DNA of 64,000 bases from Algoriphagus aestuariicola (lineage in GTDB: Bacteria; Bacteroidota; Bacteroidia; Cytophagales; Cyclobacteriaceae), in contig NZ_JAFKCW010000003.1 of assembly GCF_017254835.1 (NCBI RefSeq), forward strand, positions 744,001-808,000. Direction: 5' to 3'. This document shows positions 9,191-17,421 of this stretch, in pieces. The stretch's first letter is position 1, and the number at the start of each line of letters is the position of its first letter. The notes under the pieces were generated by a model. That model searched no databases and was not told the origin of the DNA. It worked only from the letters and a program-made list of their open reading frames with translations. The position numbers and the translations under genes were made by a program.

Positions 9191-9207
9191 CTCAACTAAA
9201 AATAACC

Positions 9208-10383
9208 ATGGAAGCATACATAATCAACGGATATAGATCGGCGGTAGGAAAGTCGAAAAAAGGAGGTTTCAGATTTTATAGACCGGACGACCTCGCTGCG
9301 GATGTCATCAAGCATCTCATCGCCAATACGCCGGGCTTGGAGACCAAAATGGTTGATGACTTAATCGTCGGCAATGCGGTACCCGAAGCGGAACAAGGGA
9401 TGCAGATGGGCAGAATGATCTCACTTTTGGCGTTGGGAGTAGACAACCCTGGATTTATCATCAACAGATATTGCGGTTCTGGCTTGGAAGCTATCGCCCT
9501 AGCAGTGGGCAAAATCAAAGCGGGAATGGCAGACTGCATCATTGCAGGAGGCACGGAGTCTATGTCTCTGGTGCCGATGATGGGCTACAAGACAGCCCTC
9601 AACTACAAGATCGCAACGGAAACGCCTTCCTACTACATCAGTATGGGATTGACTGCAGAGGAGCTTGCAAAAGAGTACGGAATCACCAGAGAGGAGTCCG
9701 ATGCTTTTTCTGTCAAATCCCACGAAAAGGCCTTGGCCGCGATTGCTGCGGGCAAGTTCAAGGACGAGATCGTACCTGTGGAAGTGGAAGAAACCTATCT
9801 CGATGAGAAAGGAAAAAAGAAGACGAGAAAATTCTCCGTAGATACCGATGAAGGGCCTCGGGCAGGGACGACACAGGATGTGTTGGCTGGATTGAAGCCC
9901 GCCTTCAAAAATGGAGGACAGGTCACCGCGGGAAATTCCTCCCAAACTTCCGATGGAGCTGCTTTCGTCGTAGTAATGTCTGAGCGTCTGATGAAATCCC
10001 TGAATCTGGAGCCTGTGGCCAGACTGATGTCCTACTCCGTTGCCGGTGTTGACCCAAGAATCATGGGAATAGGACCTCGGGAAGCTGTGCCAAAAGCACT
10101 GAAGCAGGCAGGCTTGACGCTCGCTGACATCGACTTGATAGAGCTGAACGAAGCGTTTGCGGCGCAGGGACTGGCCGTGATGAAGTCTTTGGACATGAAT
10201 CCGGACATTGTCAACGTCAACGGTGGAGCCGTCGCTTTGGGCCATCCGCTCGGATGTACCGGAGCCAAGCTATCCGTGCAGATATTCAACGAACTTCGCC
10301 GCCAAAACAAAAAGCATGGTCTAGTCACTGCTTGTGTAGGTGGCGGACAAGGTGTTGCTGGCGTCTATGAGTTGCTGAAGTAG
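9208..10383 (+). CDS. Acetyl-CoA C-acyltransferase (3-ketoacyl-CoA thiolase)
   Basis: 391 residues, the usual length for thiolases. All three catalytic sites are present: nucleophile Cys89 in NRYCGSGLEA, His346 in GGAVALGHPLGCTGA, and Cys376 in TACVGGGQG near the C terminus. It cleaves 3-ketoacyl-CoA with CoA to acetyl-CoA and a shortened acyl-CoA, the last step of beta-oxidation. The ATG at 9208 lies 17 bases after the inverted-repeat arm that follows the S23 gene. The acyl-CoA dehydrogenase follows after 105 bases. Confidence 0.95.
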   Translation: MEAYIINGYRSAVGKSKKGGFRFYRPDDLAADVIKHLIANTPGLETKMVDDLIVGNAVPEAEQGMQMGRMISLLALGVDNPGFIINRYCGSGLEAIALAVGKIKAGMADCIIAGGTESMSLVPMMGYKTALNYKIATETPSYYISMGLTAEELAKEYGITREESDAFSVKSHEKALAAIAAGKFKDEIVPVEVEETYLDEKGKKKTRKFSVDTDEGPRAGTTQDVLAGLKPAFKNGGQVTAGNSSQTSDGAAFVVVMSERLMKSLNLEPVARLMSYSVAGVDPRIMGIGPREAVPKALKQAGLTLADIDLIELNEAFAAQGLAVMKSLDMNPDIVNVNGGAVALGHPLGCTGAKLSVQIFNELRRQNKKHGLVTACVGGGQGVAGVYELLK

Positions 10384-10488
10384 GTAGACCATGGACGAAT
10401 GACCTAAGAAAAACCATTTCTCCATTCGACATTCTGAATAGACGGGATTCCTAACTCTGAACATTGAACAAAAAAACATATACGATAC

Positions 10489-12282
10489 ATGAACACCTTA
10501 TCCAAAGCAATCCAGGGAGGTGAATTTCTCGTCAGAGAGACACCAGCACAGGATATCTTCATACCTGAGGAATTTAGTGAAGAACAAAAAATGATGGCTC
10601 AGGCCTGCCAGGACTTCATCGATACGGAGATCACTCCGAGGATTGAAGAGATTGACAGCATGAAGCATCCCGAGCTGGTGCCGGAGATTCTCAGAAAAGC
10701 CGGAGAGCTAGGGCTTTTGGGCGTTTCCATTCCGGAGGAGTACGGGGGTCTAGGCATGAGCGTCAATACGGCCATGCTGATAGCGGATATCATTGGCGCA
10801 GCCGGTTCTTTCTCTACCACCTACGGAGCGCACACAGGGATCGGTACTCTGCCCATCCTATACTATGGTACTGAGGAGCAAAAACAAAAGTATCTGCCCA
10901 AGCTAGCGACGGGTGAATGGGCTTCCTGCTACTGTCTCACCGAGCCGGACGCAGGCTCTGATGCGAATAGTGGAAAAACAAAGGCAGTTCTCTCTGCTGA
11001 CGGTAGCCACTACTTGATCAATGGACAGAAGATGTGGATCTCCAACGCCGGTTTTGCGGACTTGTTCATCGTCTTTGCGAAAATTGAAGATGACAAAAAC
11101 CTCACTGCCTTCATCGTGGAAAAGACCTTTGGAGGCATTACTATGAACGAGGAGGAGAAAAAAATGGGCATCAAGGGCTCTTCTACCCGTCAGGTTTTTT
11201 TCAACGACTGTCCGGTTCCGGTGGAAAACATGCTTTCGGAGCGCCAAAATGGCTTCAAGATCGCCGTCAATGTCCTCAACATCGGCAGGATCAAGCTAGG
11301 CTCAGGAGTCTTGGGTGGAGTTCGTACGGTTATCAGCCGCTCCATCGCCTACTCCACGGAGCGTAGGCAGTTTGGCGTCAGCATCAATACATTTGGTGCA
11401 ATCAAGTCAAAGCTGGCCGAGATGGCGATTCGAACCTACGTATCGGAGTCTCTTTGCTACAGAGCAGGTCAGGACATCGACGACCGGATAGATGCTTTGA
11501 AAGCCGAGGGCATAGACGAATCGGAAGCCAAGCTTAAAGGAGTAGAGGCATTCGCCATCGAATGCGCAATTGCCAAAATCCACGGCTCCGAAGTGCTCGA
11601 CTACGCAGTAGACCAAGGTGTGCAGATCTACGGGGGAATGGGCTATTCTGCCGAAGCTCCCATGGAGCGTGCCTATCGGGATGCGCGTATCGCCCGCATT
11701 TATGAGGGTACGAATGAGATCAACCGTATGCTGATGGTGGGGATGGTGCTGAAAAGGGCCATGAAAGGGGAAATAAACCTCTTTGAGCCAGCTATGGCTG
11801 TCTCGGCCGAGCTGACTTCTGTTCCTTCCTTTGAGACCATTGATACTTCGGAGCTTTTCGCAGCTGAAAAAGAAGTCCTCAAAAAACTCAAGAAGGTATT
11901 TCTGATGGTTGGAGGCAAGGCGGCCATGGCTTTGCAGGACAATATCGAGGACGAGCAGGAGATCATGATGAATCTGGCCGATGTGATGATCGAGATCTAT
12001 GCTTCCGAATCAGCCATCCTCAGAGCAGAAAAGCTGGTAGGTCTCCGGGGTCAGCCTGCCTGCTCCCACCAGATAGCCATGGCCCAGGTTTACTTGGCCG
12101 AAGCGGTGGACAAAATCAACTCCGCAGCCAAGGAAGCGATCGCATCCTTCACCAAGGGAGACGAGCAAAAGGTGATGCTGATGGGTCTGAAGCGATTTAC
12201 CAAAGCCGATTTGGTCAACACCAAGGAGCTCAGAAGACAGATTGCAGACCACATGATTGCAGAGGGAAAATATCCATTCTGA
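10489..12282 (+). CDS. Acyl-CoA dehydrogenase (VLCAD-like)
   Basis: 597 residues, longer than the 380-residue short/medium-chain forms because of a C-terminal helical extension like that of very-long-chain enzymes. Family signatures are CYCLTEPDAGSDA (near 146-158) and KMWISNAGFADLFIVFA (near 181-197). The segment GGMGYSAEAPMERAYRDARIARIYEGTNEI (near 385-414) contains the Glu of YEGTNEI used as catalytic base in many members. It performs the FAD-dependent first step of beta-oxidation. It is the last gene of the fatty-acid set and is followed by a strong hairpin at 12305-12339. Confidence 0.94.
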   Translation: MNTLSKAIQGGEFLVRETPAQDIFIPEEFSEEQKMMAQACQDFIDTEITPRIEEIDSMKHPELVPEILRKAGELGLLGVSIPEEYGGLGMSVNTAMLIADIIGAAGSFSTTYGAHTGIGTLPILYYGTEEQKQKYLPKLATGEWASCYCLTEPDAGSDANSGKTKAVLSADGSHYLINGQKMWISNAGFADLFIVFAKIEDDKNLTAFIVEKTFGGITMNEEEKKMGIKGSSTRQVFFNDCPVPVENMLSERQNGFKIAVNVLNIGRIKLGSGVLGGVRTVISRSIAYSTERRQFGVSINTFGAIKSKLAEMAIRTYVSESLCYRAGQDIDDRIDALKAEGIDESEAKLKGVEAFAIECAIAKIHGSEVLDYAVDQGVQIYGGMGYSAEAPMERAYRDARIARIYEGTNEINRMLMVGMVLKRAMKGEINLFEPAMAVSAELTSVPSFETIDTSELFAAEKEVLKKLKKVFLMVGGKAAMALQDNIEDEQEIMMNLADVMIEIYASESAILRAEKLVGLRGQPACSHQIAMAQVYLAEAVDKINSAAKEAIASFTKGDEQKVMLMGLKRFTKADLVNTKELRRQIADHMIAEGKYPF

Positions 12283-12304
12283 TTTCAATAAGGGCTGACT
12301 AACG

Positions 12305-12339
12305 ACAAGCCTTCAGTAGGATTTCCTGCGAAGGCTTGT
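12305..12339 (+). terminator. Hairpin terminator after the fatty-acid operon
   Basis: ACAAGCCTTC (12305-12314) pairs perfectly with GAAGGCTTGT (12330-12339), and the loop holds a second short pairing AGGA/TCCT. It lies 22 bases after the acyl-CoA dehydrogenase stop and is followed by TATTTTC, a modest T-run. Confidence 0.7.
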
Positions 12340-12415
12340 TATTTTCAGTTGCCTAAACCCAAAGTTAAGGTCACTGCCGAGGGATAGAGCGGATTTTTCT
12401 AAACCGACTTTTTTT

Positions 12416-13552
12416 ATGAAAAAAGAAAAGCTCCTGCTTATTGTTTTTGTTTTTTGCTCCGGCTTGGCCATTGCCCAAAAGCAAAAAGTGTCATTCAAAG
12501 ACTCTTTAGACCACAAGCTTGATCTCAGTGATTGGGTATTGACCGCCCATGGTTTTATTCCCTTTCCTTCGATCATCACCGAGCCGGGGCTTGGTGGGTT
12601 TGGAGGGGCAATGTTTGGTGTATTCGTAGACCCCAACCCTCCCTACAGAGACAGTGTCGATGGCAAGGAAGTCCTTACCCGCGTCAAGCCAAACATTTAC
12701 GGCGCCGGAGGGGCTGTGACTGTGAATGGCACTTGGATGATGGGGGCCGCGGCCATCGGTGTGATCAATAAATGGCGCTCCAACTACCGTCTGGTCACGG
12801 GCTACGCCGATGTGAATTTGGAATTTTACAGGACGTTTCCGGTTATCGGTGAGAAGAGATTTGAATTCAACATCCGTACGATCCCCATCACGGGTCAGCT
12901 GACCAAGCAGATTGGGAAAAGCGACTGGTACGCGGGACTGAATTACCTGTTTTTGAAAACTGAACTGGGTCTGACCAACTTTGAATTCCATGACGAAAAG
13001 GCGATAAATACGATCATCAGCCGTCCGAGTGTGCTAATAGAGTATGATGGGCGAGACAATATTTTTACACCGGACCGAGGGGTGCATTGGGTCACTTTGA
13101 TCGGCAATTCGGCTGATTGGCTGGGCAGTGATTACTCCTATGGGATCGTGAGTTCTACGGTATTTTACTGGCTCCCAGTGACGCCGACGTTGATCTCTGG
13201 ATTCCGCGCGGAGGTTCAAAACCTATGGGGCGAGGCTCCTTTTTATATGCTTCCCTTTGTCAATCTGCGCGGCATTCCCGTCGCTCGCTACCAGGGCAAT
13301 ACCATCGCCACGGCAGAGACCGAATGGAGATGGGATTTCAGTCCCCGATTTAGTGTCGTGGGATTTGTCGGCACGGGCAAGGGTGTGATGAAAGAGGATT
13401 CCTGGGGCGAAGATTCTTGGAAAACCTCTGGGGGAGCCGGCGCACGCTACCTGATCGCCCGCAAGCTTAAGCTGAGGATGGGAATCGACATCGCCCGAGG
13501 CCCGGAGGAGTGGGCGTACTATTTCGTCTTTGGGACTTCTTGGCGGAAATAA
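12416..13552 (+). CDS. BamA/TamA-type outer-membrane beta-barrel protein
   Basis: 378 residues with a signal peptide (basic start, hydrophobic core, cleavage likely after AIAQ near residue 21). The rest is rich in alternating aromatic/glycine strands, with the D15/surface-antigen style motif YDGRDNIFTPDRGVHW near 210-225 and a terminal aromatic strand (YYFVFGTSWRK). POTRA domains are not apparent, so it is a bare barrel of the Bac_surface_Ag family rather than BamA itself. Probable outer-membrane channel or export partner; cargo unknown. It stands alone between the fatty-acid terminator and a lipoprotein dehydrogenase. Confidence 0.8.
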   Translation: MKKEKLLLIVFVFCSGLAIAQKQKVSFKDSLDHKLDLSDWVLTAHGFIPFPSIITEPGLGGFGGAMFGVFVDPNPPYRDSVDGKEVLTRVKPNIYGAGGAVTVNGTWMMGAAAIGVINKWRSNYRLVTGYADVNLEFYRTFPVIGEKRFEFNIRTIPITGQLTKQIGKSDWYAGLNYLFLKTELGLTNFEFHDEKAINTIISRPSVLIEYDGRDNIFTPDRGVHWVTLIGNSADWLGSDYSYGIVSSTVFYWLPVTPTLISGFRAEVQNLWGEAPFYMLPFVNLRGIPVARYQGNTIATAETEWRWDFSPRFSVVGFVGTGKGVMKEDSWGEDSWKTSGGAGARYLIARKLKLRMGIDIARGPEEWAYYFVFGTSWRK

Positions 13553-13809
13553 TAATGACGGTTTAACACTGATTCTTTTGCAAAAGGAGCTGCATGGCAA
13601 CTTTTTGACCTCAGCACCTGATTCGTTTTCCCTTCCAAACTATTTAGAGGCCGGTATATAGGGGGGTGTATAACTTTTGGCTCACGGTACGGGCAAAGCC
13701 CGAAATGACTGAATTTTACGCTATAATAGCCGATATCTTTGGTGAAAAAAGGAAGAAAGAATTTAACTAGTTGTTTTTCTTGGAAAAGGAAAACACCAAA
13801 TTAGCAGCA

Positions 13810-15477
13810 ATGAAAAATGCCCTGATACTGTCGCTGGCGAGCTGCCTACTGATTTTTTCCTGTTCACCCGTAAAAGAAGAATTTGGTACTGAAATTTCCA
13901 CAGATGCAAGCCAAATATTGAAAGGGAAGGCGGTCTTTGAAGACCAATGCTCCACTTGTCACAATTTCAACGAAGATGCGATCGGCCCCAATTTGAGCGG
14001 GGTGACCAGACAAGTAGAAACTTCCTGGATTCGTCAATTCATCCGAAATCCCCAGCAGCTTTTTGATGCCAAAGATCAGCGGGCCCTTGAGCTATTAGCC
14101 AAATTCAAAACCCCAATGCCGGGATTTGCCCATTTGAGTGAAGATGTCGAAGCCATACTGAGCTATTTGCACACCTTTGAAACGCTCCCATTGGAAATCT
14201 CCGGGGATACCACATCCAACCTTATTCCGGAAAAAGTGGTGGATTCGGGAGTCAGATTGGAACTTGAGTTTTTTGCACAGCTTCCTCCATCCGATACCGT
14301 TCCTCCTTTGGCCAAAATGACCAAAATGGAGCCCATTCCGGGGACTGACCGGCTTATGATCAATGACCAGAGAATTGGAATTTATGAATTGGTTAATCAG
14401 CAGCCCATTCTTTTTCTAAATATTTTGGAAAACCGCCCAGCAATGGTCAGCAAACCAGGTTGGGCTACGGGAGTGGGAAGTTTCGCATTTCATCCGGAAT
14501 TTGAAACGAATGGACTTTTCTATACTGCTCATACAGAGCCTGGAGGCACCAAACCTTCGGATTTTGGCTATACGGATAGTCTGGCAGTTTTTATGCAATG
14601 GGTCTTGATCGAATGGAAAGCTGAAGATCCCAAGGCAAAAACTTTCAAAGGAACTGACCGGGAAATCCTCCGTATTGATAATTCCACCCAAGCTCACGGG
14701 ATGCAGGAATTGGCTTTCAATCCCAATTCCAAAAAAGGCGATCCGGATTACGGATTGCTATACATCGGATATGGGGATGGAGGCACTGCCGAAAAACGAT
14801 TTGCTGGAATTTCCAATCACCAGGGTGCAGGGATTTACAGCAGTATTTTAAGAATAGATCCTGCCGGAAAAGACGGGAAAAATGGGAAATACGGAATTCC
14901 GAAAAACAATCCGTTTGCGGGAGAGCAGGGAAAAGCGGGTGAAATAGTTGCCTATGGATTCAGAAATCCCAATCGGCTGTTTTGGGATCGGGAAGGGCAG
15001 CTTTTTGCCACGGACATTGGGCAGCATAGCATAGAGGAAATCAACAAAATCGAACCGGGAAAATTCTACGGCTGGCCGGTTCGAGAAGGGACTTTTCGAA
15101 TCAATCCGTATGGGAGCTTTCGGGCGCTTTATCCTTTGGGTGAGGATGATGCCATAACCGGTGTGACCTATCCACTGATCCAATTGGAACATGATGAGAC
15201 AGTAGCTGTTATTGGAGGATATTTTATCCCTTCTGGAGTCCTGAATGGCAAGTTTGTCTTTGGGGATATTCCATCTGGTAGACTATTCTTTGCCGACCTG
15301 TCGCAAGCTATCCCTGTAGTCCAGACTTGGGGGGTAATTTTTGAAGGGAAGGAAGTGTCCATGAAAAGCTTGGTAAATCATGATCGGGTGGATCTCAAGT
15401 TTGGAATCGATGGAAAAGGGAATGTTTTTATTATGAGCAAAACCGAAGGGAAGGTATATAGACTAAAATTGGACTGA
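13810..15477 (+). CDS. Cytochrome c / PQQ-dependent sugar dehydrogenase fusion lipoprotein
   Basis: 555 residues from the ATG at 13810; the frame extends 13 codons upstream from a TTG, but the ATG gives a proper lipoprotein signal (I-F-S-C, Cys18). A c-type haem site CSTCH lies at 47-51 with a Met-containing PMPGF near 100, so the first 115 residues are a cytochrome c domain. The rest is a glucose/sorbosone-dehydrogenase beta-propeller, with YGDGGTA, NHQGAGIYSSILRIDP, YGFRNPNRLFWD and DIGQHSIEEIN motifs. It probably oxidises a sugar or alcohol in the periplasm using PQQ and passes electrons to its own haem. Substrate unknown. Confidence 0.87.
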   Translation: MKNALILSLASCLLIFSCSPVKEEFGTEISTDASQILKGKAVFEDQCSTCHNFNEDAIGPNLSGVTRQVETSWIRQFIRNPQQLFDAKDQRALELLAKFKTPMPGFAHLSEDVEAILSYLHTFETLPLEISGDTTSNLIPEKVVDSGVRLELEFFAQLPPSDTVPPLAKMTKMEPIPGTDRLMINDQRIGIYELVNQQPILFLNILENRPAMVSKPGWATGVGSFAFHPEFETNGLFYTAHTEPGGTKPSDFGYTDSLAVFMQWVLIEWKAEDPKAKTFKGTDREILRIDNSTQAHGMQELAFNPNSKKGDPDYGLLYIGYGDGGTAEKRFAGISNHQGAGIYSSILRIDPAGKDGKNGKYGIPKNNPFAGEQGKAGEIVAYGFRNPNRLFWDREGQLFATDIGQHSIEEINKIEPGKFYGWPVREGTFRINPYGSFRALYPLGEDDAITGVTYPLIQLEHDETVAVIGGYFIPSGVLNGKFVFGDIPSGRLFFADLSQAIPVVQTWGVIFEGKEVSMKSLVNHDRVDLKFGIDGKGNVFIMSKTEGKVYRLKLD

Positions 15478-15506
15478 GATAATCCTAGGCAAAAAGTAAA
15501 CAAACG

Positions 15507-15551
15507 ATTCTTCGCAAGAAGAATGAGAAAGTCCGCAAACGCGGACTTTCT
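15507..15551. terminator. Two tandem hairpins between convergent genes
   Basis: The first hairpin is ATTCTTC-GCAA-GAAGAAT (15507-15524). The second is AGAAAGTCCGC, a 4-base loop, then GCGGACTTTCT (15526-15551). Both are perfect stems. They lie between the sugar dehydrogenase (+) and the GT35 gene (-), so they probably terminate both directions. Confidence 0.75.
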
Positions 15552-15553
15552 TG

Positions 15554-17209
15554 TTACTTATAGAGTTTTTGATAGTACTCCTCCGCCATCCTGTTGCTGT
15601 CAAATTCATGTCGGACATCGTGCATACCGGCTTGGACGATATCCCTCCATTTGCGCTTGTTATCATAGTAGGTGGGTAGAATTTCGTTTTGTAGGATCTC
15701 AAAGAGGTGGTCGAGATCTTGGTTGTCTTGGTCTTGGATACTCAGGGTATGATAGTCGGCCTGGGGGACGATGAAGCAGTTTTCCCCATGCTTGGCAAAC
15801 TCACAAATCCAGCCGTCAAAGGTGCTGAAGTTGACAGAGCCATTCATCGCGGCGCTCATCCCGCTGGTACCTGAGGCTTCGCGCGGCACGCGAGGATTAT
15901 TGAGCCAAACATCGGATGCTTGTTTGAGCCTCTTGCTTAGCGCAAGTTCGTAGTCCACACAGACAGCCACATTTTTGAACCGCTTGCTTAGATGAACGAG
16001 GGAGTTGAATACGCTGATGGCGCCATAGTCCATGGGATAGGGCTTGCCCGCCCAAATGATCTGAACCGGCTGTTCGGTATTTTCGACCAATTCCTGAAAT
16101 TTGGCTAAATCCTGTGCGATGAGATCCGGCCTTTTGTAAGCGGCAAATCTCCTAGCCCAGACGATGGTGAGCACCTCAGGGTCGAAGAGTTTGCCGGTTT
16201 GGTCCGCGACGATTTCGAAAGCCCGCCTTTTCAAAAACATCTTCCGGTCATCGAAGGCCACGTTATCTCCCTCTTCCATATACCGATACAGCTGCTTGTC
16301 CGCCCAGTATTTCCAATTTTGCGCGTTGGTGATGGACTGGATTTCAGGGATGTTTGGGTAATGTCCCCACATCCTTCGGCTCACTTCTCCATGCAGCTTG
16401 CTCACGCAGTTGGCTTCACTCGCAAATCGAAGCGCGGCCAAGCTATGGTTATACACCGCTCCGTCCATTTCGGTCAGCGCTTGTACTTCCGAGATCGAAT
16501 GTCCATAGAAGAAGCTCATCTTGTTAAGGAGGAAGTAGTCATGTTTTTCGTTGCCGGCTTCTTCAGGAGTATGGGTTGTGAAAACCAGATGTTTTTTGAC
16601 TTCATCCTTGCTACCGAATTTTTTCATGAGGTAGTAGATGCTGCTGCCGGCATGGGCCTCATTGAGGTGGTAGAGTTTTGGGTTGAAATTCAGCTCATCG
16701 ACCAGCATAGCGCCGCCTATCCCCAGGATCATCATCTGGGCAATCTTGGCTGCGGTATCCGCATCGTATAGCTTATGGGTAATGGTCTGGCTGAGGTAGT
16801 CATTTTCCGGGAGGTCGGTGCTCAGCAGAAAAAGCGGCGCACTTTCAAAGGTTTCGGGGGGAAGATACCAAGCCTTGACCCAGACCGGCTGATTGTGTAC
16901 AGGCACTTGGATTTTTATTCCGGTATCCTGGAGAAAGCTGTAGGTTTTCTCGTACCATTCAGCCTTCAGCGTTTGGTCTTGGTTTCGTCCTTGGTCGTAA
17001 TAGCCATATTTCCACAGGATACCAATTCCGATCAGGTTTTGCTTGAGTTCATAGGCGCTTCGCAAATGGGAGCCGGAAAGGAAACCCAGACCGCCGCTAT
17101 AGATCTTCAGAGGCTGATGAATGGCAAATTCCATGGAGAAATAGGCGACGGCCGTGGAATATTCCGGGGCAAGTTCATAGGGAACTTTGTAGTTCTTAAA
17201 GTCGGTCAT
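15554..17209 (-). CDS. GT35-like alpha-glucan phosphorylase homologue lacking the PLP lysine
   Basis: 551 residues, the short bacterial form of the alpha-glucan phosphorylase family. Recognisable parts are GGLGFLSGSHLRSAYEL near 39-55, LYHLNEAHAGSSIYYL near 178-193 and the C-terminal block PREASGTSGMSAAMNG near 439-458. In glycogen and maltodextrin phosphorylases the residue after GTxxM is the lysine that binds pyridoxal phosphate; here it is Ser452 (codon AGC). If the alignment is right, normal PLP-dependent phosphorolysis is unlikely. The protein may be a different glycosyltransferase or a regulator of glycogen metabolism. No other glycogen gene is in the window. Confidence 0.8.
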   Translation of the reverse strand: MTDFKNYKVPYELAPEYSTAVAYFSMEFAIHQPLKIYSGGLGFLSGSHLRSAYELKQNLIGIGILWKYGYYDQGRNQDQTLKAEWYEKTYSFLQDTGIKIQVPVHNQPVWVKAWYLPPETFESAPLFLLSTDLPENDYLSQTITHKLYDADTAAKIAQMMILGIGGAMLVDELNFNPKLYHLNEAHAGSSIYYLMKKFGSKDEVKKHLVFTTHTPEEAGNEKHDYFLLNKMSFFYGHSISEVQALTEMDGAVYNHSLAALRFASEANCVSKLHGEVSRRMWGHYPNIPEIQSITNAQNWKYWADKQLYRYMEEGDNVAFDDRKMFLKRRAFEIVADQTGKLFDPEVLTIVWARRFAAYKRPDLIAQDLAKFQELVENTEQPVQIIWAGKPYPMDYGAISVFNSLVHLSKRFKNVAVCVDYELALSKRLKQASDVWLNNPRVPREASGTSGMSAAMNGSVNFSTFDGWICEFAKHGENCFIVPQADYHTLSIQDQDNQDLDHLFEILQNEILPTYYDNKRKWRDIVQAGMHDVRHEFDSNRMAEEYYQKLYK

Positions 17210-17364
17210 AGGTGTAAGGATAACGTCGATGAAGTATTGAAAAAAACCGGTGATCAGAGATTTGAAGAATACTTGGCTACAGAAAAGTAGCTCTTTCCAA
17301 TAAGGTAAAAAATGGCTGGGGCCAAAAAAAGAGATCAGCTGATTTTTTGGTTCAATTGAAAAAA

Positions 17365-17393
17365 GGTTTCAGGAGGAGAACCCTCCTGAAACC
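17365..17393 (-). terminator. Hairpin terminator of the carboxylesterase gene
   Basis: GGTTTCAGGAGG (17365-17376) and CCTCCTGAAACC (17382-17393) form a perfect 12-base stem with a 5-base loop. Read on the minus strand it is followed by six T residues. It lies about 29 bases after the carboxylesterase stop. Confidence 0.88.
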
Positions 17394-17421
17394 CCGGAAC
17401 GATGGATAATTTGTTTTGCCT

